Shown here one piece after another: positions 1-10,815 of a stretch of 64,000 bases of DNA. The notes under the pieces were generated by a model. The model did not search any database. It saw only the letters and a list, made by a program, of their open reading frames with translations, and was not told the DNA's origin. This DNA comes from Owenia fusiformis (taxonomy: Eukaryota; Annelida; Polychaeta; Sabellida; Oweniidae): contig CAIIXF020000004.1 in NCBI GenBank assembly GCA_903813345.2, forward strand, positions 2,931,525-2,995,524. Direction: 5' to 3'. Positions within the stretch are counted from its first letter, which is position 1. Each line of letters starts with the position of its first letter. Position numbers and translations under genes: made by a program.

Positions 1-839
1 TCGGATTATAGTGGAACTCCTTACTATCCGTGATTTGATTGGTCCTCAACTTTTTCAGCAGAATTGTAAAGAGTAACGAGAGAGTAAACTCATGGCGTTT
101 TAGAAAAGCAAAATCCATGATTTCCCATTATGCTCAGTGTCTTATTTTAGTGAATCTAAAAATCTACACCAATAAATTGTTTTGGAGATAAAATGATAAA
201 TATTGCCTTGCAAAATATAAATTTATGTCATTCAATTATCATAGAGTGTATTTTATTTTTCCACATAGTATATCATTAGATTTTATCCTAAAAAACAAAA
301 AATTCATTCAAATTATGTTACACTCAACAAAGTAATTGATGCTTACTTACTTGAAAGCTAAATATCCTGTGAGTTGTCATGTAAACTACCATTTATATGG
401 ATCTGTTTTTGCATGTGGCTTTACCTTAGCCTTATTAGGGTTGGTTATTGCCACATAGAAGGTAGAATGTACCCTGCATGCAGAGTTTAGTTATAAACTA
501 CCCTCTGCCTAGAATAGACTAATTACAGTTCAGTAGCCCTTCCCCCCACAACCTCACAGCCTATGCCCCTGACAGCCTGGGTCCTAGATCATTGCAAACC
601 TACCACACTGATCCTCTCTCAAACAAGGAGCGAGCTGGAAGCAACACATGCTAAATATGTGCTCATTAACTATGCGATGACGTTAGAGGAAATTACCAAA
701 GTGCATTAGAGTATAATGCAATTATATGAAATACTGTGTTCTGATTGGCTAGAATTAGAGACACCTTGCCAAGCTATATATGAATCACCCAAATAGATCG
801 TTCCGTGTATCTAAGAGGTGACAAGGTTGATAAGAGTAT
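1..839. other. Non-coding flank, no gene seen
   Basis: I see no coding exon here. Bases about 464-546 (constant-looking segment around an alternating CTCTGCCTAGA motif) closely resemble 61508-61591 near the other end of the window, so this is a dispersed repeat. From about 840 the satellite described next begins. Confidence 0.5.
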
Positions 840-1383
840 CAATTGTTTTCAAAATATTATTGGTGACAATATAAGCTGCACTAGGACCCATAAATTGCCA
901 CTACAGTAACTAGAAATATAAGCCATAGGCTTACTGCGAAACATGTCAATTTAAACTAGGTTTCTAAGTCTGTCTCTGAAAAAGATGAGCTAAACAACAT
1001 TGGTTGTTAGATTTTATTATTTTCTAGGGTAAAATCAAATTATTTACTTGATAAAAAGTCAGGTCACAATATTATGAATTGACAAGTATAGATTAATATT
1101 TTGAAAGGTAGGAGAAAGCTAAAATCACCAAAGAAATATTTATTAGTAGTGGTTTTGTGCATGGGAATGGGGGATGACTCTAAAACAAAAAAATATTGGA
1201 GTTAATTTTGGCTATTAGTCGAGATGAAGAGTGTCAAATAGCACAATGGCTTGTGACCTATTTACTAAACTCCATATACCTTTCCAATAAACTAAATATA
1301 CCTTCCAATAAACCCTACCATCTTTTAGCCATTTACAATATCATTTTCATTCTTGCTTGCTACAACCTATATTGTATCATCAT

Positions 1384-1870
1384 CAGGCCTGTCAACTGTC
1401 CCGCAATTTGCGTATTTGTCACGCATTTGCTGAAGAATTTGAAGTCACGCCAGTTTTTTTTGCGTGACAGAAAATGTCACGCAAATACGCATTTTAACTG
1501 GTAATTGTCACGCAAAAATATTTCTGTAGAAAACTTTTCGAAATATGTTTACGATACGGTAAAAATACGAACGTCGGAAAAAAACCGAACGCAATTTGTT
1601 CGGATTTGTCACGCGAATCCCGTATATGTCACGCATGTCCATTGGAAATTTTCGTACCTACCCCCCCCCCCCGTTGACGACATCGCGAGCGTAGCGAGCG
1701 CGAAAAATTTGAGGTGATCAAAGTTTGGCAAAGGTGCTCAAACTTTGGCCAAAGGTGTTTAAAAGTTGGCCAAAGGTGTTCAAAATTTGGACAAAAGTGT
1801 TCAGATTTGGACTTAGGTGTCCAACATTTTGAAGTCACTCATATTAGGTGGTCCCAAGTTGACAGCCCTG
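1384..1870 (+). mobile_element. TIR element family 1, copy 1 (6-bp TSD CATCAT)
   Basis: The ends are CAGGCCTGTCAAC and GTTGACAGCCCTG (inverted), flanked by CATCAT at 1378-1383 and 1871-1876. A second copy in opposite orientation lies at 42527-43051. The inside has a run of 12 C at 1661-1672, then a GCGAGCGTAGCGAGCGCG motif and about five imperfect 21-bp repeats (CAAAGGTGTTCAAAATTTGG type). The TIR plus direct repeats make this a DNA transposon, probably non-autonomous. The superfamily is not assigned; a 6-bp duplication is less common than 2, 4, 5 or 8. Confidence 0.85.
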
Positions 1871-4030
1871 CATCATCCACCCTAATACATTGTTCTTTGT
1901 AGAATTTAGTATGAGGTGGCAGGGTGGGTTAGTAATATCAGTTTATTGGTGGCAATCTAAGCTGCCCAAGGACCCATAAATGCCACCTACAGAAACATGT
2001 AGACTATTAATCATCAATCTAGAAAGCATAATGTAATTAATTTGTCTCTCCTATACATAAGTTAACAATTATTTTGACAAGCGAAATGTCATTTGTTTGA
2101 GTTTTATATTTTCTAGGGTAAAATCCAAATATATAATTGATAGCAAGTTACACTACAATTATTAGAATTGGAATAATATTGATTGATATTTTGCAAAGCA
2201 AAAGAAAACAAAATAAATCACACAAAAAATGTATTTGTGGTTTGTGCTTAACATTAGAATGTCTCTAAAATAAATAATATTGGAGTTTGATTTGGTTAGT
2301 AGTGACAGTGTCAAAGGAATTACAAATGGCATAGTGTCTTGTGACCTATTTGCCTAACTAAACATACCGGTACCTATCTTATAAGCCCTACCTTTTTAGC
2401 AATTAACAATAAATTCAATTTTGATTGTTAAATTTGCTTCCTGTGACATAATGTAACATCAATCATGTCAATACATTGTAATTTGTATTGCTCAGTGAAA
2501 AGTGGCAGGGCTGATCAGTTGAGTAGAATTGTCAGTTACTTAATTCATGTTATTAGGTACAACTTATTATATCATTGGTCCTTGTGCTTTTATATCAAGT
2601 GGCAGGGTTGTTTTAGACATTATTTGGTCTATCAGTGGTAATTTAAGATGTCCAAGGACCCATTAATTGCCACTTTCAGAAAGTGTTAATATAGGCTTGT
2701 AGGCCTACACTGCAAATCAATGCAGCAGACGTAGAATATAATAATAGTAAGAAATTGTGTTTTTCATATATGAGCTTACTATTCCTTTGATGAGTTGAAC
2801 ATTATTTGTTAGAGTTTTATATTTTCTAGGGTAAAATAGAATTATCCACTTGATAAAAACTCAAGTCACAGTTATTATGAATTGTTAAGTATTGATTAAT
2901 ATTTTGCAAGGCAGGAAAAAGCTGAAATCCCCCAAAACTATTTATTCATAGCGGTTTTGTGGTACATGAGAATGATTCTAGAATAAAAACATTGGAGTTT
3001 AGCATGGCTTTTAGTTGAGGTAATGGGTGCCACAAGTATTACAAATACATGTAGCATAATGTAGTATAACCTCATTTGCTTCTCTAATAGCTTTCTTATA
3101 AACTCTATCACTTTTCAGCAACAGATTGATAACATTGCTTCCTATAATCACCAATTAATTGTGCCTTGTACTTCTCACCAGTTTGATTTTCACACTCTGG
3201 ACACTGGAAACTGGTGTTAGATATTAATTTATTGGTGGCAATTTAAGCTGCCCTAAGACCCATAAATGCCACCTGCAGAAACATGAGAATTATGAATTTC
3301 CAACCTAAGTAGGCACTTGAGTGAAAGTTTGTCTCTGATATAAATAAGTTAAAAATTATTTTGACAAGCGAAACATCATTTGCTTGATTTTTATATTTTC
3401 TAGGGTAAACTCCACTTATATAATAGATAGCAAGTTACACTACAATTATCAGAATTGGAATAATATTGATTAATATTTTGCAAGGAAAATGAAAACAAAA
3501 ATCACAAAAAACAATTTATTTGCGGTTTTGTGCTTAACATTAGAATGACTCCAAAACAAATAATATTGGAGTTTGATTTGGTTTTAAGTAGTGACAGTGC
3601 CAAAGGAATTACAAATGGCATAGTCTCTTGTGACCTATTTGTTTACAAAACATACCTTTCAAATAAACCCTACCTTTTTAGCAATTAACAATAAATTCAA
3701 TTTTGATTGTTAAATTTGCTTCCTGTGACATAATGGAACATCAGTCATGTCAATACATTGTAATTTGTATTGCAGTGAAAAGTGGCAGGGTTGATAAGTT
3801 GAGTAGAATTGTCAGTAATTACTTTATTCGTGTTAATAGGTTAACTTATTATATCATTAGTATTTGTGCTTTGTATTGTTCATCCATCAAAGGGGATGCA
3901 GAGTTGATTAGACATTATTAGGTCTATCAGTGGCAATTTAAGCTGCCCAAGGACCCATAAATTGCCACTTTCAGAAAGTGTCAATGTAGGCCTTAGGGCC
4001 TACACTGCAAATCAATGCAGACAGATGTAG

Positions 4031-4827
4031 AAAGGATCTTGTACACCTGCCATTATGATCTCCCCATGAACAAAAATAAATTCATCTGATTTTTCAAAAT
4101 AAATATACTGCTTTTATTATTACATTTATATGTACACTAGTATCTTGTTGACCTATATTCAGCACTGTATTGATGAATGGGCCACTTTTTAGGGCAATAT
4201 TCAATCATAAAGTGTACAGGGGTAGAGATGCCAAACCAGGAAGTCTTTTTGTGTCTGTCTAAATCCATTTGCATCCTACACATCCCTACATCTTATCAAA
4301 ATATGTTATTAATTAATGAATCATAACAGTATAATCTTCTGATTTACAACGTTGTATGGGATTTCATAAGTGTAAAAGTTGCTTTTGAAGCATTTTTCTA
4401 TAGCCATTTTGTAGGAAAAAAATGATGAAAAAATGAATAATCTTTTAATTTGAAGTATGACCTGAATCGATTGCAAACTTTATATTTGCACATCTGATCT
4501 GAAATACCATTTGTGTCATATTGTGAAATTATTTAATTTGCAATCGATTCAGGTCATAGTGTATTTTAGGTATTTTTGTGAAAATCAATAGAAACCAATG
4601 GCCTCCATTGGAATCTGATGGTATCCACATGTTAAGTCAATAGAACACATCCAATGTCAAGTCAATACACCCTTGCTGAACTTAATGACCCCAACCTCAG
4701 CCCATGTGGGGCCAAACGCTTAAATATTTTCCAAAGTATTATGTAACATTGTATTCTTTATATTACACCTAAAAATGATTCATTTTGTTCATGGGGAGAT
4801 CATAATGGCAGGTGTACAAGATCCTTT
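4031..4827. mobile_element. MITE with 44-bp TIRs, probable TA target site
   Basis: The left end AAAGGATCTTGTACACCTGC is repeated inverted at the right end (about 4784-4827), giving near-perfect TIRs of about 44 bp. TA flanks both sides (4028-4029 and 4829-4830 if one extra G/C pair is counted), as in Tc1/mariner-type elements. A second inverted pair (TGACCTGAATCGATTGCAAA near 4460 and its complement near 4534) lies inside. The sister satellite monomer near 7655-7680 lacks the insertion. There is no coding capacity. Confidence 0.8.
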
Positions 4828-5178
4828 GTAATGTCAAGTTCTGAATTGTGTTTCTCATATATGAGCTTACTATTCTTTTGATGAGATAAACATCATTTGT
4901 TAGAGTTTTATATTTTCTAGGGTAAAATAGAATTATCCACTTGATTAAAACTCAAGTCACAATTATCATGAATTGTTAAGTATTGATTAATATTTTGCAA
5001 GGCAGGAAAAAGCTGAAATCCCCCAAAACTTTTTATTCATAGCGGTTTTGTGGTACATGAGAATGATTCTAGAATAAAAATATTGGAGTTTAGCATGGCT
5101 TTTAGTTGAGGTGATGAGGGCCACAAGAATTACAAATAGCATAATGTCTTATAACCTCATTTGCTTACCCTATCTTAA

Positions 5179-6171
5179 AGTGCCCGATAAACTATAAAAT
5201 GCGCATGCGTCCAGGTGTTGATAAACTATAAATAGCGAAAATCCAGGGTTTGTCACCACAAGGTAAGCCAGGGCGTGTTGAGAGAACAGCTAGTGTTGAT
5301 ATTGAATTTACATGTAGCCAGATAAGTTTCCTTATTGAAATTACACATGGTTATTAGCAATACTTTGTAGGTGCTAAATAATAAAATATTTAGAGTATAT
5401 ATGAGAGAAATTGGTCATTTCGAACCTGTTGAAAAGTTTGTGGCTCTCAGCTACACCGGGGAATTTACTTCCATGAGTACACACATAAATGTGGGGTTCC
5501 CCAAGAGGTACGCGACAAGGTGACCTGGCATCAAATGTGCGACTAAATGCTACTATCGAGAAGATAAAATAACGAATACGACAATAAGTTATTGCATGTG
5601 ACAATTCCGAGCCTTCATCTCACTGAAGTATTTTGAAGTGAAAATAGGATTTTTGTTTTGATACATGTATTCAGATGAACGTAACTTTATTCTGACAACT
5701 AATCAAAACTGAACAAAATTCATTGTACGTAACAGACAATTTATTGTTTTACAATGTTTTGATTGGCTAAACGAATGAAACCAACAAATTATGACATGTA
5801 AAATGACAATTTTGAAATGTAAAATTTAAAAGTGACAAACACAACCTCCCTATCCACTCTTTGGGAGCCCTAGTAAATTAGTAATATGTACATGCAGCAG
5901 TGGTAGTGTACAGCTTATTATCACACTACGCTTTGTATTCTAAAGCCTGTTGTTTGTAATAACACTGTTCACTCAACGTATGTTTTGTGTGTGGGCAGTC
6001 AACGATAATCATTGTTTTATCCCGGTTATATGACCTCGGCAATTATAACAGAACCGTACTAAACGAAAAAAACGCAAATAAGAGAAAGCTTTCACACACA
6101 TACAAAAAATGAACTAGTCTAATCCGCCAGTATAAACTCAGTGCTATACGTAGCCGGGTCAGGCGCACACT
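5179..6171. mobile_element. 993-bp insertion with TTAA target duplication
   Basis: TTAA at 5175-5178 and 6172-6175 flanks a segment that begins AGTGCCCG and ends in the inverted CGCACACT. A sister monomer near 7998-8012 reads TATCTTAATAGCTT without the insertion, which confirms the site. The TIR is very short (AGTG plus partial matches). TTAA duplications are typical of piggyBac and Kolobok elements, but no transposase is visible. The open frame on the minus strand at 5374-5604 resembles no family I know and is not called. Confidence 0.7.
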
Positions 6172-6234
6172 TTAATAGCTTTCTTATAAACTCTATCACT
6201 TTTCAGCAACAGATTGATAACATTGCTTCCTATA

Positions 6235-6774
6235 CACTGCAACCCACCTAGTTACACAGACGTATCGTCAGTGTATCATGGCTGAACTACTTCCGGGATT
6301 TGAATTCGGTAAGATATTTTTATTTCTCGATTTACATCTACTTATAAATCATGATGTGGATTATAATTTGGCTCGAAGTTATGGGAGATAGTTTAGTTTG
6401 AGAATGTGTTGATGGTTTTAGGTTTGGTATGTTAACGAAGACGCATTTCACATATTTAGTCCCTCGCTTTTCTTACACTGACGATCGGCATTAATATTGC
6501 CAATATTGCACTGATATTGGTAGTTCGTCAGTGTAACAAAAGCGAGGGACTAAATACGTGAATTGTGTCTTCGTTAATATATAAAACCTTAAACCATCGA
6601 CACCCTCTCAAACTAGACTATCTCCCATAACTTCGAGCCAAATTATGATCCACAACGTGACTTATAAGTAGGTGTAAATCGGGAAATAAAAAAATCTTAC
6701 CGAAACCTAGTCACGGAAATAGTTCCACCATGATACACTGACGATACGTCTGGGTAACTAGGTGGGTAGCAGTG
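6235..6774. mobile_element. Foldback element, 540 bp, CTATA target duplication
   Basis: Nearly the whole element is one inverted repeat: arms of roughly 250 bp start CACTGC(A/T)ACCCACC and face each other around about 6505. CTATA is duplicated at 6230-6234 and 6775-6779, and the empty site is seen in a sister monomer near 3149 (CCTATAATCACC). Each arm contains a start-codon-like ATGG followed about 30 bp later by a splice-donor-like GGTAAGA (left arm 6279-6313), so a captured gene fragment is possible. Confidence 0.85.
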
Positions 6775-8582
6775 CTATAATCACCAATTAATTGTTGTAC
6801 CTTGTACTTCTCATCAGTTTGATTTTCACACTCTGGACACTGGAAACTGGTATTGGATATCAATTTATTGGTGGCAATTTAAGCTGCCCTAGGACCCATA
6901 AATGCCACCTGCAGAAACATGAGTATTATGAATTATCAACCTCAGTGGGCTCATAAGTTAAAGTTTGTCTCTGCTATATATAAATTAACAATTATTTTGA
7001 CAAGCGAAACATCATTTGTTTGAGTTTTATATTTTCTAGGGTAAACTCTAATTATATAATTGATAGCAAGTTACACTACAATTATTAGAATTGGAATAAT
7101 ATTAATTAATATTTTGCAAAGCAAAAGAAAACAAAAATCACAAAAAACAATTTATTTGCGGTTTTGTGCTCTAACATAAGAATGACTCTAAAACAAATAG
7201 TTTTGGAGTTTGATTTTGTTTTAAGTAGTAACAGTGCCAAAGGAATTACAAATGGCATAGTGTCTTGTGACCTCTTTGCTTACAAAACCTACCTTTCAAA
7301 TAAACCCTACCTTTTTAGCAATTAACAATAAATTCAATTTTGATTGTTAAATTTGCTTCCTGTGACATAATGGAACATCAATCATGTCAATACATTGTAA
7401 TTTGTATTGCAGTGAAAAGTGGCAGGGTTGATAAGTTGAGTAGAATTGTCAGAAATTACTTTATTCATGTTAATAGGTTAACTTATTATATCATTAGTAC
7501 TTGTGCTTTGTATTGTTCATCTACCAAAGGGTGGCAGGGTTGTTTTAGACATTATTAGGTCTATCAGTGGCAATTTAAGCTGCCCAAGGACCCATAAATT
7601 GCCACTTTCAGAAAGTGTCAATGTAGGCTTTAAGGCCTACACTGCAAATCAATGCAGACAGATGTAAAAATTTGCAATGTCATGCAATGAATTGTGTTTT
7701 TCATATATGAGCTTACTATTCTTTTGATGAGTTGAACATTATTTGTTAGAGTTTTATATTTTCTAGGGTAAAATAGAATTATCCACTTGATTAAAACTCA
7801 AGTCACAATTATCATGAATTGTTAAGTATTGATTAATATTTTGTAAGGCAGGAGAAAGTTGAAATCCCCCAAAACTATTTATTCATAGCGGTTTTGTGGT
7901 ACATGAGAATGATTCTAGAATAAAAATATTGGAGTTTGGTGTGGCTTTTAGTTGAGGTGATGAGTGCAACAAGAATTACAAATAGCACAATGTCTTATAA
8001 CCTCATTTGGTTATCTTAATAGCTTTCTAATTAATTGTATCACTTTTTTAGCAATAGATTGATAACGTTGCTTCCTTTAATCACCAATTAATTGTTGTGC
8101 CTTGTCATTCTCATCAGTTTGATTTTCACACACTGGACACTGGTAATTGGTGTCAGTGAACCTTTTTTAAACCCAATAAATAAATTTTATACCCTATATA
8201 TATGGCTATAATTTTGATTATTATTTGGGAGATTTTAAACATTTCTCCTCAATTTTTTAACTTTTAAATCCTTAAATTGACTTCCACTCCATGCAGACAG
8301 ATCACCTAAAATTACATTTGTATGATGCGAGACTCAATATTCACCAGGAAAGAAGAAACATTTTGTCACCCATGATGCAATTTTAATTTTTACTGCCTAA
8401 TAAATGATTAATGACATTCATATTAAAGCAGATATGAAATGGTATTTTTAACCTAAAGGAATCAATATAATTTTTTGAAAGATGTATTTGGACATGTTTT
8501 CTAATCAGTAGTGTGAAAACTATTTCACTCTAACGATCGTTATAGCTGCTTAATAAGCAATATTCGAATTGGTTGTGACGTT

Positions 8583-8779
8583 ATTGGCCCCCACGTGATC
8601 TCTCACTGGCCCCCACGTGGACCGTTTTGGTCCATTAGATCATGACGTCATAATGCCAAAATGTTTTGTTATTTGTTTACACAACAATCCTATGGTTGCC
8701 GTGACGTTGTGATTACTATGGAACCAATAAACCAAAGCTATAATTTGTATATGACGTTACTAATCACGTGGGGGCCAAT
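8583..8779. repeat. Inverted repeat with three CACGTG motifs
   Basis: ATTGGCCCCCACGTGAT at 8583-8599 is inverted at 8763-8779, with a third GGCCCCCACGTGG between them (8609-8622). It looks like a short TIR element inside a ~1-kb non-satellite segment. CACGTG is a palindromic bHLH-type (E-box/G-box) site, so regulatory activity is possible but not shown. Confidence 0.55.
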
Positions 8780-8949
8780 TTGATTTATCAGTTAGTTTTA
8801 TTTCGTTATCTATGACAGTTAGCAGTTATCTAACATTTATTTTATAATGGCTATCGCAAGAACTCTACAGTGGGCTTACAATAGAGAAAACCGCATTTTT
8901 GTAGCTGCAAGTTGAGAAAAGCTATTTCAGTTGTCCTTTAAGTTCTATA

Positions 8950-9185
8950 AATATGGGTGCAACCTGGTGCAAATATCCAAATATTCCTTTATCCAAGTTG
9001 CAAACATCCTTTATGGGTGCAACCTGGTGCAAATATCCTTAAAAGCCCTTAAATTCCTTTATCCAAGTTGCAACTGAGTGCAACCATCCTTTATGGGTGC
9101 AACCTGGTGTAGATATCCAAATGTTCCTTTATCCTAGGTGCAACCAGGTGCAAACGTCCTTTATGGGTGCAAATATCCAAATGAT
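8950..9185. repeat. Minisatellite, four to five copies
   Basis: TTTATGGGTGCAACCTGGTG recurs near 8952, 9011, 9090 and, degenerate, near 9160, separated by CCTTTATCC and AAGTTGCAA segments. No coding role is seen. Confidence 0.7.
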
Positions 9186-10499
9186 CCTCTGTGAAAGGTC
9201 AAACAGAATTATCATTATCTTAATTGGTAGCAATTTAAGCTGCCCTTGGACCCATAAGTTGCCACTACAGAAACTCAAGTTGTAAGCATTATAAAAGCTT
9301 ACAGTCGTAACAGTTGTTCAATGGATAGGTTTCTCTCATTTATATATGAGCTATTAATTTGTTTGAGGAGTCATACATCATTTGTTAGATTTGTACATTT
9401 TCTAGGGTAAAATCCATTGTATACTTTTTAGAAAGTTAAACCTCAAATATCAGAACTTGAATAGTATTGATTTATATTTTGCTAGGCAATAAAAAGCTAA
9501 AATCTCAAAGAAAACAATTTTTATATTAACATTGTACTCACATGAGAGTGAATCTTAACTCACTGGTCACTCATGGGAGTTCACATTGGCTTTTAGTAAA
9601 CACACTGGGGTAAAATATCACAGGGTTTGAATATTCCATTAGAAAAGTAAAGCATCGGGAATTGTACATTATGATTCTAGTTTCGGAGTTGATTAAATAA
9701 TCCTGTCGTGAACAGGGGCCAATTTGACAATTTTACAGGTCATCTGTGTAGTAATAGAAATACTGTCATCTAAGAAATTTTCAGAAAATTTACAGTACAC
9801 TGCCATCCTTATCCCCCCTGCTGTCTGTTTGTATACCCAGCTTATTTAGAAGGTGTGTTTGCTATTGGGGGAGTACACAAGGGTTTGATGTAAGACTGCT
9901 TGCATTGTACAAGTACATTTATTTACCTTGTACCTTGTAAATTGTATTTGAATTACAATTCATTTTAATTGCAAAATACAACATGATATTTTAATTATTG
10001 AACAAAGCTGTAATCCTGCTTAAGAATACAATGTAATATATAAAATGGGAAAAGAAACCATTTTTGCAAGTCATTTATACAATTTTGTGACAACTCTCAT
10101 ACCTTGTTCGGTTTGATCCTAGTGGCAAACAAATTTAAAGACTTTGCCAATCTGCATTCTAATATGACATTTTGCAAGTCATGGTTGTTTATATTAATAT
10201 TACCAAGTTCTTTCCACAATCCCAATATTGAATTAATCAACTGTTATTCAAGGCAGAAACTGCAAGTCATGCAATGCATGTAAAAATAGTCAATACATTC
10301 TGACTATCAAATACAATTTTAGGCTGATAAGGCCGTATTAACAATCTCAGCTTTCTTGGCTTTGTATATGGAAGTTAGAATGTGTAATGTATGTTAGCTA
10401 CCTGTAAAGAATTGTGTATATGACAGTTTGATTAAATATTAAGGCAGTAACCCACTTTCTCAAAAATGTTTTTAGGGGAATAGTCACTTCCACATTTTC

Positions 10500-10602
10500 A
10501 TGTCACCACCAGAAGTAGTGACATATTATAACTTTTTGTGTGGAGGAGTCTGAGTTTAGGGTCTGTTACCTGGTGCCTGTAACAAATGGCAGGTGGTGAC
10601 AT
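10500..10602. repeat. Dispersed repeat, ATGTCACCACC family
   Basis: It starts ATGTCACCACC and carries the inverted GGTGGTGACAT near its end, followed by TTGCATGTTAATGCCTTG. Related copies or fragments are at 16808-16850, 17869-17964, 47129-47283 and 60654-60775. It is probably a short non-autonomous element; the conserved tail past the inverted motif means the true right end is uncertain. Confidence 0.6.
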
Positions 10603-10815
10603 GTTGCATGTTAATGCCTTGTAGCCTAATTAAATTATTCTGATTCTGAACTGTTCCCTGATAAAGTGTAAATATCTATAAAAACAAGAAAAACATTAAC
10701 AAATTTTAATTATAATCATGAAAATAACACGTGGATCTACGTGAAATCATACCTCCATTTTAAAGAGTGGTCTTAAGGTCAAGCTCTTATGAAGGTTTCC
10801 ATTTCTGTTTTTCAG

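Larger units (their letters stand above)
840..9600. repeat. Satellite array with alternating ~600/~690 bp monomers
   Basis: A recognisable monomer recurs with the same landmarks in order: a 38-39 bp hairpin (arms GTGGCAATTTA and TAAATTGCCAC), then a TATTTTCTAGGGTAAAAT box, a GATTAATATTTTGCAAGG box, a GGTTTTGTG box and a TTAGCAATTAACAATA or TTTCAGCAACAGATTG box. The hairpin occurs near 859, 1945, 2635, 3233, 3930, 6872, 7567 and 9224. Without insertions the spacing alternates near 600 and 690 bp, and two monomer types (hairpin right arm followed by TTTCAG or by TGCAG) alternate, which is a dimeric higher-order repeat. Short open frames that recur at 3703 and 7340 are satellite sequence, not genes. 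Several transposons interrupt the array. Confidence 0.85.

Noticed and set aside
3703-3921. Open frame recurring at 7340-7558 with nearly the same peptide
   Set aside because: Both lie in the same position of the satellite monomer; recurrence reflects the repeat, and other monomers carry stops there.
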